Below are positions 56,029 through 64,000 of a stretch of DNA of 64,000 bases, in pieces. The stretch is from Clostridiaceae bacterium Marseille-Q4143 (GTDB taxonomy: Bacteria; Bacillota; Clostridia; Lachnospirales; Lachnospiraceae), in contig CP073693.1 of assembly GCA_018228645.1 (NCBI GenBank), positions 248,001-312,000 on the forward strand, written 5' to 3'. The translations under genes and the position numbers were made by a program. The notes beneath the pieces are model-generated. The model had not been told where the DNA came from, made no database searches, and was given only the letters and a program-made list of their open reading frames with translations. Each line of letters starts with the position of its first letter. The stretch's first letter is position 1.

Positions 56029-58155
56029 TTATCTGCTCTTTAATATATTTTTAAGTTTCTTAAGAAACTTAAATGGCATGCTGTTGGTAAGCCGTTCTGC
56101 TGCCCTCACCCGGTTCAGAAGATGCATGCAGGCATAGGCCGTATCCGGATACAGTTCCTGAATGGTCAGTTCCACATAGAGCCGTCCGGTTCCCTCCACG
56201 AGACCGGAGATCACAATCTGCGGATCCGTGGTCGTATACAGGATTCCCTGCTGCTCCAGTTCCCGTCCATTATGGCTCCAGCCCGGATTGTAACTGCCGC
56301 CCAGTTCTCCCAGAATACGCTTTATCTTTACCAGACAGGGCGTCTCTGCCGGATCAAGTCTCAGTCCGCGGATATCCGCCGGAAGCAGAAGCTCCAGCCG
56401 GACATTCCCTTCCTTGTCGGCTTCCGTCTCCACCCAGTAACTGGTGCCTTCCGAAAATCCGCTGCCGCAGTCAGGATAAATCTGAATCCGGTTCTTCTTC
56501 ACCTGACGTAACAGTTCTTCCCGCGTAATCGTCTGTCCTGCCGTATGGAGATACTGTGCCCCGATAGTCACCGTTCCATCCAGGAGCCACAACTGGAAAT
56601 GATGTTCCATCTCTGTAAAGACCGCTTCTTCCGCCTCAGAGATTCCCATCTGCGCTATAAGTCCCAGATGCTTTACATCTTCCCGGCTGTTAAGATAAAG
56701 AGATACTGCTCTCCAGATAAGATATTCCACCGGCACCTGTACCGGGAATGTCCACTCATAATCAATGATCTGGGTACCATCCTTTGTCTCCATGAGATTT
56801 CCGAAAATCCAGTCCAGATTATTGATGGATGCACCGCTGTATGCTTTTGTAAAGTCAGGGTTACCGAACATCTCTATGAATTCCTGGCTTTTTGTAAATG
56901 GCTTTATTTCTTTTGCAAGTGCCGCTGTCAGAAGTTTCCGGTAACGCTGCAGCTCTGCTGCAAGCCCTGCATAATCTTTTTCCTGCCGCTTTTCATCCAG
57001 CAGCTCCTCAAAGGTCCGCCCATGCAGGAATTCAAAATAGGCTGCACCATCTTTTAATTCACATCGGTTGGCGCGAAGTCCCGCCTCCTGGTACTGCACA
57101 TCCAGCACCTCTTCCCAATGTTTTAGTTCCTTCACATGAGACACTGCCTCTGTAGACACCGGCACCTTCCGTACCTGCCGATGAGCAGCATCTCCCAGAA
57201 TATCCGTCCGAATCATGAACCGCTCTGCACGGTCATTGGAATATTTTACATAGACCGGGCAGTCCTTTCTTTCCGGTCCTGCAATCATCAGATAGGTATT
57301 GGAAAACTCCGGGAACCTGCCATCCTTGATCAGTTCATCATAGACTTGTTCCTCATCAAAGAGTACCATGCGCTCCCCTTCAAAATTCCGGAGATTCTGA
57401 TTTAATTCCCCTTTCTTCGGAAGCCACTGATCTGAATAGATGCTCATAGGAAACCATCGTTCCGGATAGGGATAATAGAATTGATAATCCGTAAGACCGC
57501 TGTCAGTCAGAATCGTTTCCAGCTCCCGCTTTGAAAAAGAAGTGGCTTTTCCTTCCAGACTGTCAAAATACTGACCTGTATGGGGTTCCTTTGCCCCGGC
57601 CCAGTATTTGAGGCCAAACCGGTTGTCTGCCGCCAGCACCAGATGACCGTCCGGCTTCAGATGCTGTTTCAGAATGTTCAGCGCCTGTTGTTCCGGATAT
57701 TCTCCGGTAAAATATCGATGTGCTTCCGTCAGCACACCCGGGGCCACAATCCAGTCGAATCTCGGAAGGGTTTCCAGCGTTGTCCACACACTTCCGCCAA
57801 ATACGGAGATGTTATCCACTGTCTGCCACCGTTTTGCCAACAGTCTGCACCGGCTCACACTTTCCTCCAGACAGATGACTTTCTCTGCCTTCTTTGCAAG
57901 TCCCCCCGTCAGCTGTCCGCTGTCGGCGCCAAATTCCAGCACCGTATCTGTCATTTTCACCGGCAGCCATTCTGTCAGATTTCCGCGAAGATGAGATAAA
58001 TGATAAAGAACAGGGAAGGACGGTGCCTGTGCCCTCTTACAGTCAAAGCCTTCCTCCAGCAGCTGCTCCACCAGAAGATCTTCCGGGCGGGGCTGCTGCA
58101 GTAAAGCAGTCTCCTCATCATATGTCACTGTTACATGGCCAAACTGTTCCTGCAT
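56029..58155 (-). CDS. Methyltransferase fused to kinase-like domain, WbdD-like
   Basis: About 708 residues. The N-terminal part (about 40-300) is a class I methyltransferase: VLEFGADSGQLTGGLAK is the SAM motif, LKPDGHLVLAADNRFGLKYW follows. About 300-480 has kinase-fold features: the strand VYVKYSNDRAERFMIRTD, a hinge-like YFEFLHGRTFEELLDE, the catalytic-loop-like NNLDWIFGN and the metal-site-like IIDYEWTF. About 490-708 is of unknown fold, ending in a hydrophobic basic stretch. E. coli WbdD joins the same two activities to cap O-antigen chains, and its capped ends are recognised by the Wzt C-domain; here the gene follows wzt. ATG at 58155 fits AGGAAGG better than 58161. The kinase part is inferred from patterns. 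Confidence 0.72.
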   Translation of the reverse strand: MQEQFGHVTVTYDEETALLQQPRPEDLLVEQLLEEGFDCKRAQAPSFPVLYHLSHLRGNLTEWLPVKMTDTVLEFGADSGQLTGGLAKKAEKVICLEESVSRCRLLAKRWQTVDNISVFGGSVWTTLETLPRFDWIVAPGVLTEAHRYFTGEYPEQQALNILKQHLKPDGHLVLAADNRFGLKYWAGAKEPHTGQYFDSLEGKATSFSKRELETILTDSGLTDYQFYYPYPERWFPMSIYSDQWLPKKGELNQNLRNFEGERMVLFDEEQVYDELIKDGRFPEFSNTYLMIAGPERKDCPVYVKYSNDRAERFMIRTDILGDAAHRQVRKVPVSTEAVSHVKELKHWEEVLDVQYQEAGLRANRCELKDGAAYFEFLHGRTFEELLDEKRQEKDYAGLAAELQRYRKLLTAALAKEIKPFTKSQEFIEMFGNPDFTKAYSGASINNLDWIFGNLMETKDGTQIIDYEWTFPVQVPVEYLIWRAVSLYLNSREDVKHLGLIAQMGISEAEEAVFTEMEHHFQLWLLDGTVTIGAQYLHTAGQTITREELLRQVKKNRIQIYPDCGSGFSEGTSYWVETEADKEGNVRLELLLPADIRGLRLDPAETPCLVKIKRILGELGGSYNPGWSHNGRELEQQGILYTTTDPQIVISGLVEGTGRLYVELTIQELYPDTAYACMHLLNRVRAAERLTNSMPFKFLKKLKNILKSR

Positions 58156-58193
58156 ATGCATTCCTTCCTGCCTGCTGCAAAATTTTTTCCGAA

Positions 58194-59489
58194 TCAGCCC
58201 TGGCGCTCTGCCGGGTTCTCCACGGTAATTACGGAGTTCATATCATAAAAGCCCACCGTATCCTTATCAGAAAGTACGGTCATTCCCACCAGATCATAGA
58301 GTCTGTGGTACACTTTAAATTCATCTCCCACATATCCGGTACATCCAAGGGAAATGAGATAATCTCCACCCTGCAGGTCAATCCGCTGGGTATAGGTGAC
58401 GATTCTTGTCTCTCCCGCTTCCACGGTTCCGGTCTCCACACGTTCAAACATAGTGTTGGTTCCCGTAATATCCGTTCCTTGCTTGTTCCGGATGGTAATA
58501 GTGAAGATAGGATTCTTCACCTGACTGTGGAACGTAAGCTTCGCCTTGACCTGACAGGTGGAACCCTTCTCAATAATACTGGAATACTGTCCATATTGGT
58601 CAATGATGGCAAAATCCACAATCTCCGCCTGCTTCTCGCCATAGTCCAAAAGCTTCGGATTCGTTTCAAAATGGTCTTTCCATGCTTTTCCGTCTGCCGT
58701 GTGCTCCACAATATCACTTTTCTCGCAGACATCTTCCAGTGTTTCCTCATCCAGCTGATGCACCAGAAGCTTCTTATACATATTGACCATGTCCTTCGGT
58801 GTTCCCTCTGCCAGCTTCACGCCCTTGTTCAGCAGAATCACACGGTCACAGTATTTTGCAATGCTGGTCAGATCATGGCTGACGAACAGAATGGTCTTAC
58901 CAAGCTTTTTGAACTCTTCAAATTTATGATAACACTTTGCCTGGAAGAACACGTCTCCCACAGACAGAGCCTCATCTACAATAAGGATCTCCGGGTCAAT
59001 GTTGATGGCCACGGCAAAAGCCAGCCGCACAAACATACCGCTGGAATAGGTCTTCACCGGCTGATGGATAAATTCTCCGATATCTGCAAAATCCAGTATA
59101 TCCTGCAGACGTTCATTAATCTCCTCCTCGGAAAATCCCAGCATGGTACCGTTTAAGTACACATTCTCAAGCCCGGTGTATTCCATATTAAATCCGGCTC
59201 CCAGTTCCAGAAGGGCAGAGATTCTTCCATTAATCTCCATCGTGCCGCTGGTGGCGCTTAAAACACCGGTGATAATCTTCAGAATCGTAGATTTACCGGA
59301 TCCATTGACACCGATAATTCCCACCGTCTCGCCCTGATGAATCTCCATGCTTACATCCCGGAGGGCATAATGCTCCGTATAGCATTTCTTCTTCGTAAGC
59401 CCCAGGGAATCCTTCAGGCGGTCTCTGTTCCGGCCGTATAATTTATAAATTTTAGTAATATGCTCAAGTTTAATTGCTTCGCTGCTCAT
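58194..59489 (-). CDS. wzt: Polysaccharide ABC exporter ATPase with Wzt-type C-domain
   Basis: A 431-residue ATPase. The nucleotide-binding domain (1-250) has Walker A IIGVNGSGKSTIL, signature YSSGMFVRLAFA, Walker B EILIVDEALSVGD and the switch His in FVSHDLTSI. The C-terminal 180 residues form a beta-rich Wzt_C-like domain (GSTCQVKAKLTFHSQVKNPIFTITIRNKQGTDITGTNT), the part that recognises the chain terminus in E. coli Wzt. TagH-type ATPases of teichoic acid lack this domain. It pairs with the permease gene 9 bp upstream. Confidence 0.93.
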   Translation of the reverse strand: MSSEAIKLEHITKIYKLYGRNRDRLKDSLGLTKKKCYTEHYALRDVSMEIHQGETVGIIGVNGSGKSTILKIITGVLSATSGTMEINGRISALLELGAGFNMEYTGLENVYLNGTMLGFSEEEINERLQDILDFADIGEFIHQPVKTYSSGMFVRLAFAVAINIDPEILIVDEALSVGDVFFQAKCYHKFEEFKKLGKTILFVSHDLTSIAKYCDRVILLNKGVKLAEGTPKDMVNMYKKLLVHQLDEETLEDVCEKSDIVEHTADGKAWKDHFETNPKLLDYGEKQAEIVDFAIIDQYGQYSSIIEKGSTCQVKAKLTFHSQVKNPIFTITIRNKQGTDITGTNTMFERVETGTVEAGETRIVTYTQRIDLQGGDYLISLGCTGYVGDEFKVYHRLYDLVGMTVLSDKDTVGFYDMNSVITVENPAERQG

Positions 59490-59498
59490 AGTTCTCCT

Positions 59499-60311
59499 TT
59501 ACAGTACGTCTGCAAAATGCACTTTCAGTTTCCGGAACACATGACTTCCCAGCAGCCATACCAGAATGGTCACTACCCAGAAATAAATATTCATCCAGCC
59601 AAGGCTTGCCACAGAACCGGTCTGAAACAGTACCGCACGATAGCCATAGACGATATAGCAGAGGGGATTCAGCTTCAGCACCATAAGAATCGGATATTTT
59701 GCAAGCAAATCTTCCAGATTCCACATAATCGGTGTCATCCAGATGCCGACCTGCAGAAAAATATTGATAATCTGGGTCAGATCCCGGAAGAAAATCACCA
59801 GAGAACTGGTCAGCATGCAGACTCCGGTCACAAAGATCAGAAGACATGCGCTGAAGTACACGACCCACAGCGTGTGCAGCCCCGGATAATAGCCATACAG
59901 TGCAAATAAAAACAACATGAACAGCACAAAAAATACATGAATAAACAGTGCTGCAATCGTCTTCACCAACGGCAGAATGTCAATGTTGAAGACCACTTTC
60001 TTTACCAGATAATTATATTCCAGAAGCGCATTGGTTCCGTTGCTTAAGCTCTCGGAAAAATAGAACCACGGCACAATACCGCTGACCAGCCAAAGCACAA
60101 AGGGAACGCTGATTCCCTGCTTTAACTCTGCCGTCGCATTGTTTAAACCGATCTGAAATACAAACCAGTACACCAGTACAATGATAACCGGCTGTACCAT
60201 TGCCCACAGAACGCCAAAATAAGAGCCGGCGTAGCGGGTCTTAAAATCATTTCTGGCAAGCTTCCAGATCAGTTTCCGGCTCGCCCAAAAATCTTTCCAC
60301 ATACGGACCAT
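59499..60311 (-). CDS. wzm: Polysaccharide ABC exporter permease
   Basis: A 270-residue ABC-2 permease with six helices: LARNDFKTRYAGSYFGVLWAMVQPVIIVLVYWFVF is the typical Wzm/TagG opening, followed by SGIVPWFYFSESLSNGTNAL and the final FLQVGIWMTPIMWNLED. Moves the lipid-linked polymer across the membrane together with the Wzt-type ATPase. ATG at 60311 follows AGGAGAG. Confidence 0.93.
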   Translation of the reverse strand: MVRMWKDFWASRKLIWKLARNDFKTRYAGSYFGVLWAMVQPVIIVLVYWFVFQIGLNNATAELKQGISVPFVLWLVSGIVPWFYFSESLSNGTNALLEYNYLVKKVVFNIDILPLVKTIAALFIHVFFVLFMLFLFALYGYYPGLHTLWVVYFSACLLIFVTGVCMLTSSLVIFFRDLTQIINIFLQVGIWMTPIMWNLEDLLAKYPILMVLKLNPLCYIVYGYRAVLFQTGSVASLGWMNIYFWVVTILVWLLGSHVFRKLKVHFADVL

Positions 60312-60322
60312 AGGGTCTCTCC

Positions 60323-60874
60323 TTATTTCTTCAGTTCTTTAATGCCGCCCCACTTCTGATCCTTCTCAGAAATCGTCAGCTCCATGCCTTCCGGGATCGG
60401 CCATTCTACTCCGATATCCGGGTCGTTCCATGCCAGACCGCCCTCATCATTTGGATGATAGAAATCGGTACATTTGTAAGCGAACTCTGCGTAATCAGAC
60501 AGTACGATGAATCCGTGTGCAAAGTTCTTCGGAATAAAGAACTGCTTTTTATTCTCTGCGGAAAGCAGTACGCCGAACCATTTTCCGTAGGTCTTAGAAC
60601 CCGGGCGCAGGTCAACAGCTACATCAAATACTTCTCCACTTACCACGCGGACCAGCTTGTCCTGAGGATAATGGATCTGGAAATGCAGACCTCTTAACAC
60701 GCCCTTCTTGGATGCGGACTGGTTGTCCTGTACAAACTCCATATCAATGCCTGCTGCCTTATAATCATTATAATTATAGGTTTCCATAAAATATCCGCGC
60801 TCGTCTCCGAATACAGTCGGTGTAATGATCTTCAATCCTTCAATATCACAGGTTTCTACAGTAATCTTTCCCAT
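60323..60874 (-). CDS. rfbC: dTDP-4-dehydrorhamnose 3,5-epimerase
   Basis: A 183-residue cupin, third step to dTDP-L-rhamnose. It shows VFGDERGYFMETYN, FVQDNQSASKKGVLRGLHFQ with the catalytic His, KLVRVVSGEVFDVAVDLRPGS and FIPKNFAHGFIVLSDYAEFAYKCTDFY. 11 bp before the wzm gene; a terminator-like hairpin separates it from rfbA. Confidence 0.97.
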   Translation of the reverse strand: MGKITVETCDIEGLKIITPTVFGDERGYFMETYNYNDYKAAGIDMEFVQDNQSASKKGVLRGLHFQIHYPQDKLVRVVSGEVFDVAVDLRPGSKTYGKWFGVLLSAENKKQFFIPKNFAHGFIVLSDYAEFAYKCTDFYHPNDEGGLAWNDPDIGVEWPIPEGMELTISEKDQKWGGIKELKK

Positions 60875-60905
60875 TTCTTTTCTCCATCCTTCTTTAAAAT
60901 CTGAT

Positions 60906-60945
60906 AAAACCCCGGAACTTCGCAGGTATGCGCTCTTCCGGGGCC
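60906..60945 (-). terminator. Terminator-like hairpin between rfbA and rfbC
   Basis: Minus strand: CCCCGGAA and TTCCGGGG (60910-60943) with a loop of about 18 nt, followed by TTTT. It is short of T residues, so it may act as a partial attenuator inside the operon. Confidence 0.5.
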
Positions 60946-60957
60946 TGAATTTTTCAT

Positions 60958-61827
60958 TTACAGCCCTTCGGCTACTTCCGTCAGATAACGGCCATAGGCG
61001 GTCTTCATCAGCGGCTCTGCCAGCTTCAGCAGCTGTTCTTTATCAATAAATCCTCTCCGGAACGCAATTTCCTCAATACAGGAAATGTAAAGTCCCTGGC
61101 GTTTCTGGAATGCTGCCACAAAGTCAGCCGCATCCAGAAGTGCATCATGATTACCCGTATCCAGCCATGCAAATCCTCTGCCCAGTGTCTCCACATGAAG
61201 GGTTCCTCTGCGCAAATACTCGTTGTTAATGCTGGTAATCTCAATCTCGCCTCTCGCAGACGGTTTTACGTTCTTTGCTATCTCCACTACATCATTGTCA
61301 TAGAAATAGAGGCCCGGTACCGCATAATTTGACTTCGGATGCTCCGGTTTCTCCTCGATGGAGATCGCCATGCCATTTTCGTCAAACTCAACCACACCGT
61401 ACTCTCTTGGATCTCTTACGTAGTAACCGAAGATGGTGGCTCCGCTCTCCTGGGCTGCTACTCTTCTGAGAACCTGAGAGAAACTCTGTCCGTAGAAGAT
61501 ATTATCGCCAAGAATCAGTGCTACGCTGTCTTTCCCGATAAAATCTGCGCCGATGATAAAGGCATCGGCCAGTCCTCTTGGCTGCTCCTGCACCGCATAC
61601 TCAAAACGCATGCCCAGCTGACTTCCGTCTCCTAAAAGCTCTTCAAATACCGGAAGATCTCTCGGTGTGGAGATGATCAGCACCTCCCGGATTCCTGCCA
61701 GCATAAGAATGGACAGCGGATAGTAGATCATCGGTTTGTCATATACCGGCATAATCTGCTTGGACACTGCCTTGGTCAGCGGATACAGTCTGGTTCCTGA
61801 TCCTCCTGCTAAAATAATTCCTTTCAT
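60958..61827 (-). CDS. rfbA: Glucose-1-phosphate thymidylyltransferase
   Basis: A 289-residue enzyme making dTDP-glucose. It starts [39 protein letters not shown], and has [13 protein letters not shown] and [21 protein letters not shown] overlaps the stop of the upstream propeller-like gene by 4 bp. Confidence 0.98.
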   Translation of the reverse strand: MKGIILAGGSGTRLYPLTKAVSKQIMPVYDKPMIYYPLSILMLAGIREVLIISTPRDLPVFEELLGDGSQLGMRFEYAVQEQPRGLADAFIIGADFIGKDSVALILGDNIFYGQSFSQVLRRVAAQESGATIFGYYVRDPREYGVVEFDENGMAISIEEKPEHPKSNYAVPGLYFYDNDVVEIAKNVKPSARGEIEITSINNEYLRRGTLHVETLGRGFAWLDTGNHDALLDAADFVAAFQKRQGLYISCIEEIAFRRGFIDKEQLLKLAEPLMKTAYGRYLTEVAEGL

Positions 61828-62858
61828 TGCATCTCATCCCCCTTTTCCATAGTGCGAAGCAGAAGATCACAGTCCGTCAGAAAATTCCTTGCAAACAGGA
61901 AATTCATCTGACCGTCAATTTCTTTTGCCTCATATAACCGGACAGATTCATTGTCCGGCATCCCCGACCGCTGATAGGTGCTGATCGGAGTAAAATCCTC
62001 TTTATAATCGTTGTAATAGACACCGGCACCCTGATAGCTCTCTCCTACACAGGCATAGTCACTGCTCACATAGAGCCGCCATCCATAGTCGGTCTGTTCA
62101 CAGGAAGCCATCTCGTTGTCCGCCACATTGGGCAGGAGTACGATCGGATCACTCCAGCTTCCGCCCTGATCATCAGACGTCATGACACAGATCTTAGAAG
62201 GACCTTTATCATAATCTTCCATCTCAAAGAAATAGTAGAGTGTCCCGTCAAGATACCGGATATCTCCATCTTCCAGATTCTGCTTTTTACTGATGATGGT
62301 GGTCAGCGGTTCCCAGGTCTTCAGGTCTGCGGAGCTGTAGAGCTGTACAGAATAGATTCCGTTGTCCCCGTCCGGTGACGGATTGTTGATCGTTCCGTCA
62401 ATCTCTGTATTGGTGAGGAGCCAGCCATCTTCCATCTTCACCAGAATCGGATCAATAGCCAGCGTATCGGTGGTCACCGCAATCCGGTCTTCCACCAGCT
62501 GAAAATCAGCGGTCAGCTCCAGAATATGGGTTTCATCCGCATGATTACTGTAAGCGATGAACCAGTGATCTTCCGGCCCTCTCGACTCCACATCATCTTC
62601 CATCACATACATCCAGGAAGCAGCCAGCCCGTCATAGGAAGCCACCGTCTTTCCTTCCAGATCCAGAATCCGGATTCCTTCATCCACGCTGGTGATAATG
62701 TGATCACCGATGAATTTAGCATCCGCATTGTGGTACTGATTCAGCGTAAATCCATTCTGGGAAATACCGGTCTTTCCAAATACCAGAGCCAGCGCTGCGA
62801 GCAACACTCCCAGCGCCGGTACCAGCCAGTTTTTATTTATTTTTGTACATTTCTTCAT
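61824..62858 (-). CDS. Membrane-anchored beta-propeller (sialidase/glycosidase-like) protein
   Basis: About 344 residues. A basic start and one hydrophobic helix ([17 protein letters not shown]) anchor it outside the cell. The rest is made of repeated Trp/Asp beta motifs such as [15 protein letters not shown] and [16 protein letters not shown], which are Asp-box-like elements seen in sialidases and in GH43-type five-bladed propellers. No obvious catalytic residues are certified. The gene sits between rfbB and rfbA with 26 bp of overlap into rfbB, so it is likely part of the rhamnan operon. The ATG at 62858 and a GTG at 62876 are both possible; neither has a good ribosome site. Confidence 0.6.
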   Translation of the reverse strand: MKKCTKINKNWLVPALGVLLAALALVFGKTGISQNGFTLNQYHNADAKFIGDHIITSVDEGIRILDLEGKTVASYDGLAASWMYVMEDDVESRGPEDHWFIAYSNHADETHILELTADFQLVEDRIAVTTDTLAIDPILVKMEDGWLLTNTEIDGTINNPSPDGDNGIYSVQLYSSADLKTWEPLTTIISKKQNLEDGDIRYLDGTLYYFFEMEDYDKGPSKICVMTSDDQGGSWSDPIVLLPNVADNEMASCEQTDYGWRLYVSSDYACVGESYQGAGVYYNDYKEDFTPISTYQRSGMPDNESVRLYEAKEIDGQMNFLFARNFLTDCDLLLRTMEKGDEMQ

Positions 62859-63915
62859 AGTATTTCTGATAGTCACCGCTGGTCACATTCTTCATCCAGT
62901 CCTCATGCTCGAAGAACCACTGAATGGTCTTCTTGATGCCCTCGGCGAACATGGTCTCCGGATACCAGCCGATCTCTGCTTTGATCTTGTCCGGTGCAAT
63001 GGCATAACGACGGTCATGTCCCTTACGGTCAGTTACGTAGGTAATCAGCTTCTCGCTTACCAGTGCTTTTCTCGGATCACTGTCCGGAAGCATCTCCTGC
63101 AGAGTATCCAGAATAATATGAATGATCTCAATGTTCTGCTTCTCGTTGTGTCCGCCGATGTTGTAACGCTCGCCCAGTTTTCCTTTTTCCTGAACCATGT
63201 CGATTGCCTTTGCATGGTCATCTACATAGAGCCAGTCACGAACATTCTTACCATCACCATATACCGGCAGCGCTTTTCCCTGCAGTGCGTTGTTGATTAC
63301 CAGCGGAATCAATTTCTCCGGGAACTGATACGGGCCATAGTTGTTGCTACAGCTGGTAATGTTGCACGGGAATTTATAAGTATCAAAATATGCCTTGGTC
63401 AGCATGTCTCCACTTGCCTTGCTTGCAGAGTAGGGGCTGTGGGGAGAGAACGGAGTTGTCTCATAGAAATAATTATCTCCGTCATCCAGAGAACCGTATA
63501 CTTCGTCAGTGGAAACATACAGGAATTTTTTATTCTCCTTAAAGCTTCCGTCCGGCAGCTCCCATGCTGCTTTTGCTGCATTCAGCATGACCAGAGTACC
63601 CAGTACATTGGTCTTAACAAATACTTCCGGATTCTTGATACTGCGGTCTACATGGCTCTCTGCTGCGAAATGAACCACGCGGTCAATATCATTCTCCTCG
63701 AAAATTTTGGTAATTGCCTCACTGTCACAGATGTCTGCTCTTACGAAGGTATAGTTCGGATAGTCCTCTACATCTTTTAAGTTCTCCAGATTACCTGCAT
63801 AGGTCAGCACGTCCACATTGATAATACGGATCTCCTCGCCGTATTTGCGGAACATATAATGAATGTAATTGGAGCCGATAAATCCGGCACCGCCTGTTAC
63901 GAGATAAGTTCTCAT
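62833..63915 (-). CDS. rfbB: dTDP-glucose 4,6-dehydratase
   Basis: A 360-residue SDR enzyme, second step to dTDP-rhamnose. It begins MRTYLVTGGAGFIGSNYIHYM with the NAD motif and contains HFAAESHVDRSIKNP, LYVSTDEVYGSL, SPYSASKASGDML with the YxxxK pair, and NNYGPYQFPEKLIPL. ATG at 63915 follows GGAGG. The reading frame ends at 62833, inside the start of the next gene. Confidence 0.98.
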   Translation of the reverse strand: MRTYLVTGGAGFIGSNYIHYMFRKYGEEIRIINVDVLTYAGNLENLKDVEDYPNYTFVRADICDSEAITKIFEENDIDRVVHFAAESHVDRSIKNPEVFVKTNVLGTLVMLNAAKAAWELPDGSFKENKKFLYVSTDEVYGSLDDGDNYFYETTPFSPHSPYSASKASGDMLTKAYFDTYKFPCNITSCSNNYGPYQFPEKLIPLVINNALQGKALPVYGDGKNVRDWLYVDDHAKAIDMVQEKGKLGERYNIGGHNEKQNIEIIHIILDTLQEMLPDSDPRKALVSEKLITYVTDRKGHDRRYAIAPDKIKAEIGWYPETMFAEGIKKTIQWFFEHEDWMKNVTSGDYQKYYEEMYKNK

Positions 63916-64000
63916 GAAATTTCCTCCATCATGTAAAATCTGTTTATTCTTTCTTCAGCAGCCGTCAGGGCAGAATACCCCCTTTGAACCCACTGCATTT
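63912..64000 (-). CDS. C-terminal end of an upstream gene, cut by window edge
   Basis: A frame open from the window edge runs 28 residues (ending RFYMMEEIS) and stops at 63912-63914, overlapping the rfbB ATG in an ATGA arrangement and covering its ribosome site. Translational coupling of this kind is frequent in the window, so a real gene end is likely, but nothing identifies the product. Confidence 0.4.
   Translation of the reverse strand, partial: MQWVQRGYSALTAAEERINRFYMMEEIS

Noticed and set aside
57894..59156. 420-codon plus-strand frame opposite wzt and the methyltransferase-kinase gene
   Set aside because: Shadow frame; both minus-strand genes have clear motifs and ribosome sites.

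Overview
The window looks like a chromosomal segment of a moderate-GC Firmicute of the Clostridia, most likely a Lachnospiraceae-type gut anaerobe. This is inferred from the gene complement and regulatory style: an hrcA-grpE-dnaK-dnaJ locus behind a perfect CIRCE element, a tryptophan T-box ahead of trpEGDCFBA, meso-diaminopimelate dehydrogenase for lysine, KdpDE-like control of Trk/Ktr potassium uptake, clpC preceded by a small GntR regulator instead of CtsR/McsAB, and strong sigma-A type promoters, mostly with 17-bp spacers. No phage, insertion sequence with transposase, CRISPR array or rRNA was seen. One tRNA (Trp) is present. Most genes lie on the minus strand.

Layout. 1-5 kb: the start of prfC (cut by the window edge), a small Nif11-like protein, ddh, and a LysR regulator divergent from purA, which is followed by a DUF1275 membrane protein. 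5-9.7 kb: potassium homeostasis, with a KdpE-like regulator, a KdpD-like kinase that lacks the classical N-terminal KdpD domain but carries a cyclic-di-AMP motif, and Trk/Ktr A and B subunits. 9.8 kb: a 143-bp MITE-like inverted repeat element. 10-16.1 kb: a compact phosphonate biosynthesis operon (three-domain PEP mutase fusion, iron alcohol dehydrogenase, phosphonopyruvate decarboxylase, MATE exporter, then a DUF2284 protein). 16-19.5 kb: YdcF-like protein, Mrp ATPase, DUF1653 protein, solute-binding lipoprotein, tRNA-Trp. 19.6-25.3 kb: GntR-clpC-radA and a membrane-anchored cohesin-like protein. 25.4-32.1 kb: tryptophan operon with T-box. 32.2-40.4 kb: two aminopeptidases downstream of the heat-shock genes.

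40.4-64 kb is a surface-polysaccharide region in two blocks separated by a plus-strand phosphatase lipoprotein. The block at 52.5-64 kb makes dTDP-rhamnose precursors (rfbB, rfbA, rfbC; rfbD not seen) and carries an ABC exporter whose ATPase has a C-terminal Wzt-type domain, next to a methyltransferase plus kinase-like fusion resembling the WbdD chain terminator, a two-domain glycosyltransferase, an SGNH esterase/acetyltransferase-like protein and GtrA. The block at 41-51 kb starts from its own promoter with CotH kinase, a VTC polyphosphate polymerase-type protein and DUF4956, then glycosyltransferases, a polyprenyl-phosphate sugar phosphotransferase and an LCP ligase. Together they suggest a rhamnose-containing glycan whose chain end may be capped, and a separate CotH/VTC/DUF4956 activity linked to glycan assembly or attachment.

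The candidates for something new are the phosphonate operon with its 670-residue fusion, the WbdD-like protein in a Gram-positive ABC-exported glycan locus, the CotH-VTC-DUF4956 module, and the perfect operator across the clpC promoter. All functional statements come from motif reading, not from database searches.
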